Below, piece after piece: positions 9,342 through 17,227 of a DNA stretch of 64,000 nucleotides. The DNA comes from Streptomyces gobiensis (GTDB lineage: Bacteria > Actinomycetota > Actinomycetes > Streptomycetales > Streptomycetaceae). Position 1 is the stretch's first letter; every line of letters begins with the position of its first letter. The notes beneath the pieces were generated by a model. That model made no database searches and had not been told where the DNA came from. It worked only from the letters and a program-made list of their open reading frames with translations. Location: positions 1,426,001 through 1,490,000 of the forward strand of contig NZ_CP086120.1 in the NCBI RefSeq assembly GCF_021216675.1. The letters are read 5' to 3'. The position numbers were made by a program, and so were the translations under genes.

Positions 9342-9359
9342 TCGCCGGCCGGCCGGCGA
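9342..9359. terminator. GC palindrome between convergent genes
   Basis: A perfect 18-bp palindrome (TCGCCGGCC/GGCCGGCGA) lies just after the stop of the SpoIIE gene and 14 bp before the stop of the convergent GH84 gene. Position and symmetry suit a bidirectional terminator, though no loop or T-run is present. Confidence 0.4.
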
Positions 9360-9372
9360 GGGGATGCCGCCG

Positions 9373-12300
9373 CTACTTCTCCGCCACCGCGAAGACCTCC
9401 ACCGACCACAGTGAATAGCCGAACCGTGTCCCGCGCTTGTCGCCCTGGACACGGACGAAGCGGATGTCGTCGGGGGTGTCCATCCGGACCGTTTCCCGGC
9501 CGCCCTGGCCGTCCCGGACCGTCGCGGCCGTACGCCAGCGCCTGCCGTCGGAGGAGACCTGGACGCGGTAGCGCGCGGCGTGGGCGTCCTGCCAGTGCAG
9601 GGCGACCGCGCCGACCCGGGCAGGACGGGGCAGTTCGACCTGGACCCAGGAGTCGTCCCGGGCGGGCGAGGACCAGCGGGTCTCCGGGTCGCCGTCGGTG
9701 ACGGCGGAGGCCGGGAAGTCCGGGGTCTCGTCCGCCGAGGAGACCGCCTTCGCACCCCGCGCCAGATCCCGGTCCCCCGTACGCGGGGCGACGCGCACCG
9801 TCAGGGTGCGGCGCTGGCGTTCACCGGCCCCGGTGGTGAAGGTGACCGGGATGTCATACGTGCCGGGGCGGACCCGCTCGCCCGCGGTGACCTCGATCGG
9901 TGCCGTGACCGGGATACCCCGGAGCGCGGTGGGCCGGCGCGGGGCGCGGACCGTGAAGCCCTTCGGGGCCTGGACGGTGAGGCGGCCTGTGACATCGGCC
10001 GGGCGGCGGGCGGCCAGCCGGATCCCGGCCCGGACGGCGGAGCCGCCGATCTCCGCGTCCGCCTCGCTACGGGTCAGCTCCATGGCGGTCGCCGGGGTGT
10101 CCGCGTACCAGGGTGAGATCTCATGGATGACCGGCGCCGCGGCGCCCGGCTGCCAGACGAGCCGGATGGCGTCGGCCCGTACACCGCCGGCCCGGGTGTG
10201 GGTCCAGCCCTGCCCGGAGAGCTCGCCGAGCTTGCGCCAGCCCTGGCCCGGGGTGTGGACCTCCACCGTGGCCCGGGTGCCGGAGCCCGGTTCGGACTGT
10301 ACGGTGACCGCCGTCAGGGGGCGCGGCTTCGGCAGCCGTACCGTCAGCGGCTCAGGCTCAGCCCCGGGGGCCGCCGTTGCCCGGTATACGGTCGCCGGGT
10401 CTCCGTCGGTGGCCTCCGACGGCGGTGAGCCGGGCAGCGCGGCGGGCCCGCCCTTGGCGGTGGCCTTCCCGGCCCGTACTCCGCTCCAGGCGTTCGCGGC
10501 CTTCAGCGCCCGCTCCACAAAGCCGGGCAGGACGCCCTCGCCCACCGTCACCGGGCTCTTCCCAGCCGCCGCACTCAGCTCCTGCACCGCCAGCTGCGCC
10601 CGCCAGGCCGCCCGGCCATCGCCGCGCCGCTGGGCGAGCAGCATATCGAGCGCCTGCTCACCGGCCTCGCCATAGCGCGCCAACTGGCTGACCCAGGGGC
10701 CGACTTCCGCGGCCAGCGCACCGCCGGCCACCTTGGACAGCCGCTTCGGCGCCGCCCGCATGACCTGGAAGGCGCCGCGCAGCCGGCCGGCGGCGGCCGT
10801 CAGCCGCCGGGTGTCGCCGCTGTCCCGGGCCGCCCAGAACTCCTTCAGCAGCGGCCGCAGATACGCCGACTCGGAGCCGTCCAGCACCGAGGAGGCGCCA
10901 TTTCCGGCGAGCGCGTGCAGCGCCGCACGGGCGTCCCGGTCCGGGCCCGCGAGATCCTCGATCGCGGCCTTCCAGGAGGCGGCGGGCTGGTAACCGCGCG
11001 GGTTCCAGGCGAAGTCGGCGGCGGTGAAGAGGGGAATACGGGAGGCGGTGGGCTGCTCCATCGCGTTGGTCAGTACGGCGGCCGAGCCGGTGGCCACGGC
11101 GGGTTCCCGGCCGGTGTACGGGCCGAGGAAGACCCGGTCCTCGGCGTAGTCGTTGACCGGGTAGTTGTCCAGGGTCACCAGCGGGTGCCCCAACGCGGTG
11201 CGGGCCTGGGTGAGTTCGCGCCCCGTAATGGTCTTGGGGACCACGCCGACCCCGGTCCAGGCCACCTCGGTCCGGCGGTTCAGCCGCTCGGCGAGGGCTG
11301 TGCGGTATTCGGTCTCGCCCTTCTGGTAGAACTCCGTCGGCAGCACCGACAGCGGCGGCGCCTTCGGATAGCGCCGCGCCAGATGCCGGTCCACCACGTC
11401 CGCGAGCTCGGCCTGTGCGGTGGCGGCGGCCTGGGGCCCGCTGCCGTAGGTGTCGGCGTCCTTGCCGCAGTGCCACTCCGTATAGCTGACATCGTCAAAG
11501 CGGAGCTGGAAGGCGCGTACGCCCAGCGCCCACATGGCGTCGAGCTTGCGCAGCAGCGCCCTGCGGTCGTCCTCGGAGGCGAAGCAGAAGGTCTGACCCG
11601 GTGAGACCGCCCAGGCGAGCACCACATGGTTGGCCCGGGCCCGTTCCGCGAGCTCACGGAAGTCCGCGCGCTGCGCGGCGGGGTAGGGGTCGCGCCAGCG
11701 GGACTGGCGGAAGGGGTCATCGCCAGGCGCGTAGAGGAAGCGATTCTGCTTGGTGCGGCCGAGGAAGTCGAGCTGGGCGAGGCGCTGTTCCTGGGTCCAG
11801 GGCTCGCCGTAGAAGCCCTCGGTGGTGCCGCGTACGGCAGCGGTCGGCCAGTCCCGGATGACCACCCCGGCGAACGCGCCGCCCACGGCGAGCTGCCGCA
11901 GGGTTTGCGCGGCGTAGAAGAGGCCATCGCCGCCGACCCCGGACAGCGCCACGGTGTCCTGGCCGTCGATACGCCCCACCGCGAGCCGGTAGCCGCCCGC
12001 GGGAAGATCTGCGCGCTCGCTGGCGCGCAGCTCCCGTAGCGCCCGCTCGGCGTGCGCGCCGCCCGCCAGCACCACCAGCGCGCCGTCGGGCACCTCCGCC
12101 TCGGGCCGGGCCTCCCGCACCGCGTCCACCCCGGCGTCCCGCAGCGCGGCGCGCAGCGCCGTCCGGGCGGCCGGGTCGGTGCCCTGCCCGGCGATGACCA
12201 CTGCTTCCCGGGGGATGGCCACGGAGGTGCCCCGGGCCCGTATCGACTGGGGCCGGGGCCAGACGGCGGGCAGCTGGTCCGCCGCCGTGCGCTCGTTGCC

Positions 12301-12438
12301 CGGGGCCGCCGCTATGGGGTCGTCCACCGGCTGCGGTGCGGCGTGTGCACCGGGCGCGCCGCCGAGCAGCCCGCCGACCACGGCCGCCACCAGCGCTGTC
12401 GCGCCCGTTCGCCGCCCGCCGCGCGTCGCTCCGCCCAC
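9373..12438 (-). CDS. Secreted GH84 beta-N-acetylglucosaminidase with F5/8 type C domain
   Basis: This 1021-residue protein is an exported hexosaminidase. A signal peptide occupies residues 1-33 (arginine-rich start, then ALVAAVVGGLLGGAPGAHA). A GH20b-like alpha/beta domain follows (about 55-195). The GH84 catalytic barrel starts at RGTTEGFYGEPW (about 203) and carries the family's catalytic aspartate pair in LRFDDVSYTEW (D315, D316). The C-terminal half contains galactose-binding/F5-F8 type C sequence (SWVQVELPRPARVG) and beta-sandwich repeats for sugar binding. The GTG at 12438 is chosen because AGGGGAGG lies 6 nt upstream and the signal peptide then starts correctly. It probably releases GlcNAc from chitin, glycoprotein or hyaluronan-like polymers outside the cell. 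Confidence 0.93.
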   Translation of the reverse strand: MGGATRGGRRTGATALVAAVVGGLLGGAPGAHAAPQPVDDPIAAAPGNERTAADQLPAVWPRPQSIRARGTSVAIPREAVVIAGQGTDPAARTALRAALRDAGVDAVREARPEAEVPDGALVVLAGGAHAERALRELRASERADLPAGGYRLAVGRIDGQDTVALSGVGGDGLFYAAQTLRQLAVGGAFAGVVIRDWPTAAVRGTTEGFYGEPWTQEQRLAQLDFLGRTKQNRFLYAPGDDPFRQSRWRDPYPAAQRADFRELAERARANHVVLAWAVSPGQTFCFASEDDRRALLRKLDAMWALGVRAFQLRFDDVSYTEWHCGKDADTYGSGPQAAATAQAELADVVDRHLARRYPKAPPLSVLPTEFYQKGETEYRTALAERLNRRTEVAWTGVGVVPKTITGRELTQARTALGHPLVTLDNYPVNDYAEDRVFLGPYTGREPAVATGSAAVLTNAMEQPTASRIPLFTAADFAWNPRGYQPAASWKAAIEDLAGPDRDARAALHALAGNGASSVLDGSESAYLRPLLKEFWAARDSGDTRRLTAAAGRLRGAFQVMRAAPKRLSKVAGGALAAEVGPWVSQLARYGEAGEQALDMLLAQRRGDGRAAWRAQLAVQELSAAAGKSPVTVGEGVLPGFVERALKAANAWSGVRAGKATAKGGPAALPGSPPSEATDGDPATVYRATAAPGAEPEPLTVRLPKPRPLTAVTVQSEPGSGTRATVEVHTPGQGWRKLGELSGQGWTHTRAGGVRADAIRLVWQPGAAAPVIHEISPWYADTPATAMELTRSEADAEIGGSAVRAGIRLAARRPADVTGRLTVQAPKGFTVRAPRRPTALRGIPVTAPIEVTAGERVRPGTYDIPVTFTTGAGERQRRTLTVRVAPRTGDRDLARGAKAVSSADETPDFPASAVTDGDPETRWSSPARDDSWVQVELPRPARVGAVALHWQDAHAARYRVQVSSDGRRWRTAATVRDGQGGRETVRMDTPDDIRFVRVQGDKRGTRFGYSLWSVEVFAVAEK

Positions 12439-12786
12439 CCCGGGCCTCCCCTCGCCCCTGAACTCTGTGCTCCGTAACCCCGTGCGTATCAGGACCCGAG
12501 CCCACCACCGGTGCGTCCGGGTGTCAACGCGACTGGGGGAAGTGCCCAGCTTGTTCCGGGAGCATTCCGGGAGCGTTCGGTGAGCACCCCTCAGCACTCC
12601 GTAAATTCTGGTGCGCGATGCCCCAATCGCCGGACTCCTCTGCGTCCTGAATGGCCCACCGCCGCCAAATCGCCGGTGGACGGGCAAGGTGAGCTGGGCC
12701 ACGTTCTGTCGCTGATTGCGGATGCGGTCGCGCACAGTGGGTAGAGCAGATCGTGTCCGACTCCCGTCGACGAACGGAGGCCCACC
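12439..12786. promoter_or_regulatory. Divergent intergenic region before GH84 and the malQ pair
   Basis: This 348-bp gap separates two divergently transcribed units. An 11-bp tandem direct repeat ending TTCCGGGAGC occurs at 12553-12574, about 115 bp upstream of the GH84 start. It could be a regulator site but no known consensus was recognised, and no DasR-type palindrome was seen. No gene is apparent. Confidence 0.35.
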
Positions 12787-13101
12787 GTGGCCGCAACCGC
12801 TGAGCTCCTGCTGTCCACGCTCGTCCCCATGCCCAAACAGGCGGAACGGTCAGAGGAGGGCGACCCCTCCAAACAGATCCTGGCCGGACTCTCCGGCCTG
12901 TCCGATCCCGATTCCGGCCTGGACGGCTCCGGCTCCTGCGGCCCGGTCGAGGCCCCGCTGACCAGTGAGCCCCCGCTCGCCGATGTCGCCCCCCTGACCA
13001 GCGAGTCCCCCATCGCCGCCGAGCTCCCGCTGACCAGCGAGCCGACCGGTACTGCCCTCTTTTCCGACGGGCGCAGCGGTGCGGAGTCCGCAGAGATCTG
13101 A
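12787..13101 (+). CDS. Small repeat-containing hypothetical protein upstream of malQ
   Basis: This 104-residue acidic protein is not recognised. It begins at a GTG with a good GGAGG 6 nt upstream, and its end overlaps the malQ start by 23 nt, which suggests coupled translation. The C-terminal half contains three copies of PLTSE spaced about 16 residues apart, in a proline- and alanine-rich stretch that is probably disordered. There is no signal peptide or membrane segment. It may be a small accessory protein or a translated leader for malQ. The strong ribosome site is the main support for its being real. Confidence 0.5.
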   Translation: MAATAELLLSTLVPMPKQAERSEEGDPSKQILAGLSGLSDPDSGLDGSGSCGPVEAPLTSEPPLADVAPLTSESPIAAELPLTSEPTGTALFSDGRSGAESAEI

Positions 13102-15187
13102 GAGCCGCCTGGCGCGGCTGGCCGCGGCACATGGTGTCTGCACCTCCTATGAGCCCGCCCCGGGCCAGACCGTCCAGGTGCCCGAGGACACGGTGGTCGC
13201 GGTGCTCGGTGCGCTGGGCGTCGACGCGTCGACCCCGCAGGCCGTACGGCAGGCGCTGGAGCGGCACGCTCAGCACACCACCGCCCGCCTGCTGCCGCCG
13301 ACGGTGATGCTGCGCACCGGCCAGGAGCTGTCCAGCGCTGGAACCGCGCCCGCCGCCCTCCCCCCACTTCCCGATTCCACCGCACTACGGGTCGAGACGG
13401 AAGCCGGGGAAAGCCGCGACTGGGGCGCCGATCTGCCCATCGGTGTGCACACCCTGCGGGCCCAGGCCACCGACGGCCGGGCCGCGCACGCCACCCTGAT
13501 CGTCGCCCCGGCCCGCTCGCCGGTCCCGGCCGACCGCACCTTCGGACTGCTCGTCCAGCTCTACTCACTGCTCTCCGACCGCTCCTGGGGCATGGGCGAT
13601 CTCACTGACCTGGCCGACCTCGCCGCCTGGGCGGCGCGTACGGCGGGCGCCGGATTCATCCAGCTCAACCCTCTGCACGCCGCGGTCCCCGGGCATGCGG
13701 GCGAGGCCTGTGACCCCTCGCCCTACCGTCCCTCCTCACGCCGCTTCACCGACCCCGTCCATCTGCGGATTGAGGACATCCCCGAGTACGCCTGTCTGAC
13801 CGGCGCGGCCCGCGACCGGACCGCCGTCTTGCTCGCCTGGGCCGCCACGCTGCGTGAGACGGTGCTGCGCAGGGGCGCCCATATCGACCGCGACGCCGTG
13901 TGGGCGCTCAAGCACGAAGCCCTGGAGCTGCTGCGCACGGTCCCGCTCAGCCCCGCCCGCCGCGCCGACTACCGTGACTTCCTCGCCACGCAGGGCCAGC
14001 CACTGGAGGACCACGCCACCTGGTGCGTCCTGGCGGAGCAGCATGGCCCCGACTGGCGCTCCTGGCCCACCGGCCTCGATGATCCCCGCTCGGACCGTAC
14101 GGCCCGTTTCCGCGCCGACCATCCGGACCGTGTCGACTTCCACCGCTGGCTCGCCTGGCTGACCGACACCCAGCTCGCCCACGCCCAGCGCACCGCCCGG
14201 GACGCCGGTATGTCCCTGGGACTGGTGCACGACCTCGCGATCGGGGTGCACCCCTCGGGCTCGGACGCCTGGGCGCAGCAGGACGCCTTCGCCGCCGGGA
14301 TGTCCATCGGCGCACCGCCGGACGCCTTCAACGCGGCCGGCCAGGACTGGGGACTGCCACCGTGGCGCCCCGACGCGCTCGCCGCGTCCGGCTACGGCCC
14401 GTACCGGGGACTGCTGCGCGGCCTGCTGCGGCATACCGGCGCGCTGCGCATGGACCACATCATGGGCCTCTTCCGGCAGTGGTGGGTGCCCTCGGGCCGC
14501 CCACCGACCGAGGGCTGCTACGTCCGCTATGACGCCGGGGCGATGCTCGGCGTGCTCGCGCTGGAGGCCCACCGGGCCGGTGCGGTGGTGATCGGTGAGG
14601 ACCTGGGCACGGTCGAGCCGGGGGTACGAGAGGAGCTGGCGGGACGCGGGGTGCTGGGCACCTCGGTGCTGTGGTTCGAGCGCGACTACGGCGAAGGGGG
14701 TAGCGGGGAGCCCCTGGAACCGCAGCAGTGGCGGGCGGGCTGTGTGGCGACCGCCACCACCCATGATCTGCCCAGCACCGCGGCACGGCTGAGCGGCGAG
14801 CATATCGAGCTGCGCCACCAGCTCGGCCTGCTGGACCGCCCGCTGGCCACCGAGCGCACCGCGGACGCGGTGGAGATCGCCGAGTGGCTGTCCCTCTTTG
14901 AACGGCACGGTCTGCTGCCCGAGGGACCGGGCGATGAGGAGGCCGAGGTGAAGGCCGTCTACCGGTTTCTGACCCGGACCCCCGCGCGCATGATCGGCGT
15001 ATGGCTGCCGGACGGTGTGGGAGACCGGCGGCCGCAGAACGTTCCCGGGACCTGGCAGGAGTACCCGAACTGGCGGCTGCCCATCGCGGACGGCACCGGC
15101 CGCCCGCTCTGTCTGGAGGAGCTGACCGCCTCGCCCCGGCTGCACGCCCTGCTGGCCGAGGTCCGGGAGGGACTGGGGACCCGCTAA
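13079..15187 (+). CDS. malQ: 4-alpha-glucanotransferase (amylomaltase)
   Basis: This 702-residue protein is a GH77 amylomaltase, which transfers alpha-1,4-glucan segments between maltodextrins in the cytoplasm. It has the long actinobacterial N-terminal extension (about 150 residues) before the catalytic barrel at LYSLLSDRSWGMGDL. Barrel motifs include GFIQLNPLHAA, LRMDHIMGLFRQWW (with the catalytic nucleophile region), VVIGEDLGTVEPGVRE (acid/base region) and TTHDLPSTAARLSG. The GTG start lies within the preceding small gene. It ends at LGTR and is followed 48 bp later by a small membrane-protein gene. Confidence 0.95.
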   Translation: MRSPQRSESRLARLAAAHGVCTSYEPAPGQTVQVPEDTVVAVLGALGVDASTPQAVRQALERHAQHTTARLLPPTVMLRTGQELSSAGTAPAALPPLPDSTALRVETEAGESRDWGADLPIGVHTLRAQATDGRAAHATLIVAPARSPVPADRTFGLLVQLYSLLSDRSWGMGDLTDLADLAAWAARTAGAGFIQLNPLHAAVPGHAGEACDPSPYRPSSRRFTDPVHLRIEDIPEYACLTGAARDRTAVLLAWAATLRETVLRRGAHIDRDAVWALKHEALELLRTVPLSPARRADYRDFLATQGQPLEDHATWCVLAEQHGPDWRSWPTGLDDPRSDRTARFRADHPDRVDFHRWLAWLTDTQLAHAQRTARDAGMSLGLVHDLAIGVHPSGSDAWAQQDAFAAGMSIGAPPDAFNAAGQDWGLPPWRPDALAASGYGPYRGLLRGLLRHTGALRMDHIMGLFRQWWVPSGRPPTEGCYVRYDAGAMLGVLALEAHRAGAVVIGEDLGTVEPGVREELAGRGVLGTSVLWFERDYGEGGSGEPLEPQQWRAGCVATATTHDLPSTAARLSGEHIELRHQLGLLDRPLATERTADAVEIAEWLSLFERHGLLPEGPGDEEAEVKAVYRFLTRTPARMIGVWLPDGVGDRRPQNVPGTWQEYPNWRLPIADGTGRPLCLEELTASPRLHALLAEVREGLGTR

Positions 15188-15235
15188 GGCGACCCCGGGC
15201 GCGCGGTGGGTGAACCCGTTCGCTAATTTGGAACC

Positions 15236-15466
15236 GTGGTCAAGAAGAATGCTGTGCGAGCCGGAGCCATCACCGTCGGTACGACGCTGATGCTGCTGAT
15301 GTCGTCCCCCGCCTTCGCCCTTACCCGCGACGACGGCGACGACCCGGGTCCGGGCCTGAGCGTGGCGGAGACCCTGGGCCTCTATGTGCTGGCCCCCCTG
15401 CTTCTCTTCGCAGTGATCGCCGGTCTGGTCATGGTGGGCGACAAGTCCCGCAAGAAGAGCAGCTGA
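15236..15466 (+). CDS. Small exported single-pass membrane protein
   Basis: This 76-residue protein has a basic N-terminus and a signal-like hydrophobic segment ending in SSPAFA (residues 1-30). A short acidic linker (RDDGDDPGPG) follows, then a membrane helix (about 45-68; LGLYVLAPLLLFAVIAGLV) and a basic tail DKSRKKSS. It resembles small conserved Streptomyces membrane proteins of unknown function. The GTG start has no clear Shine-Dalgarno; a TAATTT 6-12 nt upstream could be a -10 box for a leaderless message. A strong terminator follows directly. Confidence 0.8.
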   Translation: MVKKNAVRAGAITVGTTLMLLMSSPAFALTRDDGDDPGPGLSVAETLGLYVLAPLLLFAVIAGLVMVGDKSRKKSS

Positions 15467-15481
15467 CCCAAACGAACCAGG

Positions 15482-15511
15482 GCGCCCCTGAGGCTGAGAC
15501 CTCAGGGGCGC
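15482..15511 (+). terminator. Rho-independent-type terminator after the malQ unit
   Basis: A perfect 12-bp stem (GCGCCCCTGAGG and its complement) encloses a 6-base loop CTGAGA, starting 16 bp after the stop of the small membrane-protein gene. Only a short pyrimidine stretch follows (CTTCATC), as is usual for Streptomyces terminators. Confidence 0.85.
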
Positions 15512-16116
15512 TTCATCATGCCCGGCCCCCGGACGGGGACTGGGGAAGCTGCCGCTCGGGGCAGTGGACACCGCCCCTGCACCCGGGCCTGTGTCGGCTC
15601 CCACCGTTCCCGAACCGGAAATCATCCGGGCCCACACCCGGGCCGGGGCGCAGCCAGCCCCGGTTGCGGGAAGGGGTGGGTTCGGGGAAGCCACCGCCCG
15701 GGCGGCGGACATCGCCCCTACGCCCAGGCCTCCGTCGGCTCCCAACCTTCCCCAGATCGGGGGACCGTCCGGCCCACGCCGGGTGGGGCGGGGCTTAGCA
15801 CCGGTTACGGGAGGGGGCGGGGACTGCCCCTACGCCCGGGCCGCTGTCGGCTCCCACCTTTCCCGAACCGGAATCGTCCGACCCACACCGGGGGCGGGGG
15901 CGCAGCCCCCGGTTACGGGAACGGGCGGGACTGGGGAAGCTGCCGCTCGGGGCAGTGGACGCTGCCCCTGCACCCGGGCCTGTGTCGGCTCCCACCGTTC
16001 CGGACCGGAAATCGTCCGGCCCACACCCGGGGGCCGGGGCGCAGCCCCGGTTACGGGAAGGGGCGGGGCTGGGGAAGCCACCGCCCGGGCGGCGGGCATC
16101 GCCCCTACGCCCCGGC
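15512..16116 (+). repeat. GC-rich degenerate tandem repeat block
   Basis: About 600 bp without a credible gene. The region consists of four full and one partial degenerate units of about 105-142 bp, each ending in a variant of CCCCGGTTACGGGAAGGGGCGGG followed by CTGGGGAAGC. The marker CGGTTGCGGG/CGGTTACGGG occurs near 15660, 15802, 15909 and 16046. Frames stay open through the repeats only because of composition, so the long reading frames here are not counted as genes. Related modules occur at 33.2-33.6, 50.05-50.13 and 63.1-63.4 kb. Confidence 0.85.
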
Positions 16117-16179
16117 CTTTCTTTCAGCTCAGCTGAAGGAAAGCTTCAAAAAGTCTCGATGGACCTAATCAATTAGTCC
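16117..16179. promoter_or_regulatory. Two dyads upstream of the EamA gene
   Basis: The first is a 27-bp near-perfect palindrome at 16117-16143 (13-bp arms with one G-T pair around a central C; its core TTCAGCT-C-AGCTGAA repeats exactly at 1413-1427). The second, at 16161-16179, is AT-richer: GGACC-TAAT-CA-ATTA-GTCC with one unpaired base. The second lies 65 bp before the EamA start and is a plausible operator for a regulator encoded elsewhere. The first may be a terminator of incoming transcription. Confidence 0.5.
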
Positions 16180-16243
16180 TGCGAAGCTCTTTCTCGGAAC
16201 GACGCCCCGTACGGAGGGACATCGCATCGAGAAAGGAACCCAC

Positions 16244-17227
16244 ATGGGAGGAGCCCGCACCGCCGCCTGGGGCGGCATCGCGCTGGCGACCGTCGCCACA
16301 TTCGTCTGGTCCGGCAACTTCGTGATCGCCAGCGCACTGCACGACACCGTGCCGCCCGTCCAGACCGCCTTCTGGCGCTGGATCATCGCGCTGGCCGTAC
16401 TCGCCCCGCTCGCACTGCCGCAGGTCTGGCGTCAGCGGAGGCTGATCCGCCGCCATATCGGCTATCTGACGCTCGCCGCGCTGCTCGGCTTCGCCCTCTT
16501 CAACACCCTTGTCTATCTGGCCGGGCAGACCACTTCGGCCACCAACATGGCGATGATCGCGGCGGCTTCACCCGTACTGATGGTGCTGTTCGCGCGGCAG
16601 CGGCAGCGGCTGGGCCCGCGGCAGGCGGCTGGCCTGCTGCTCGCGCTCACCGGCGTGCTGGCCCTGATCAGCAAGGGCTCCCCAGCGGCCCTGCTGGGGC
16701 TGGACTTCACCGGGGGCGATCTGCTGATGCTCGGCGCCGCCGTCACCTTCGCCGGATACAGCGCCCTGCTGGGCCGCCGCCCCAGCGGCATCTCCGGCCT
16801 TGCCTTCCTCTTCAGCACCTTCGCCCTGGGCGCCCTGCTGCTGGCCCCCGCCTACGCGGTGAGCCTCAGCGTCCAGGGCGGCTTCGCGGTTACGCCGGGT
16901 GCGGTCGGGCCGCTGCTCTATGTCGGCGTGCTGTCCTCCGCGCTGGCCTACTTCGCCTGGAACAAGGCGATCGCCCTCGTCGGCGCGGCCCGCGCGGGGA
17001 TCGTCTACTACCTCCAGCCGCTCGCCGTGGCGCTGCTCTCCTTCGCCCTGATCGGTGAGGAGCTCGCCCCGGCACAGCTGCTGGCCATGGTTCCGATCCT
17101 GACCGGGGTCGCCCTGGGGGCCAGCCGCACCTACGGCTTCCGCAGCACCAGCTCCGTGTTGCGGTCGCCCGCGGCGCCCGCGAGTGTGGTCCGGGCACCG
17201 GGAGAGTTGAAGGCCAGCTCCCGGTAG
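16244..17227 (+). CDS. EamA-family (DMT) transporter
   Basis: This 327-residue protein has about ten hydrophobic segments in two EamA repeats. The first begins ALATVATFVWSGNFVIA, the second with GLDFTGGDLLMLGAAVTFA. Family members export metabolites, amino acids or drugs. ATG start with AGAAAGGAA about 7 nt upstream. Two dyads precede it. Its last 97 nt overlap the 3' end of the convergent phosphoesterase gene, so the unusual C-terminal tail after TYGFRS (rich in S, P and A) is encoded by the overlap. The substrate is unknown. Confidence 0.9.
   Translation: MGGARTAAWGGIALATVATFVWSGNFVIASALHDTVPPVQTAFWRWIIALAVLAPLALPQVWRQRRLIRRHIGYLTLAALLGFALFNTLVYLAGQTTSATNMAMIAAASPVLMVLFARQRQRLGPRQAAGLLLALTGVLALISKGSPAALLGLDFTGGDLLMLGAAVTFAGYSALLGRRPSGISGLAFLFSTFALGALLLAPAYAVSLSVQGGFAVTPGAVGPLLYVGVLSSALAYFAWNKAIALVGAARAGIVYYLQPLAVALLSFALIGEELAPAQLLAMVPILTGVALGASRTYGFRSTSSVLRSPAAPASVVRAPGELKASSR

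Noticed and set aside
15518..16168. Long open frames of about 190-216 codons in the repeat block
   Set aside because: They arise from repeated GC-rich units open in several frames, with no ribosome site and no protein-like pattern.
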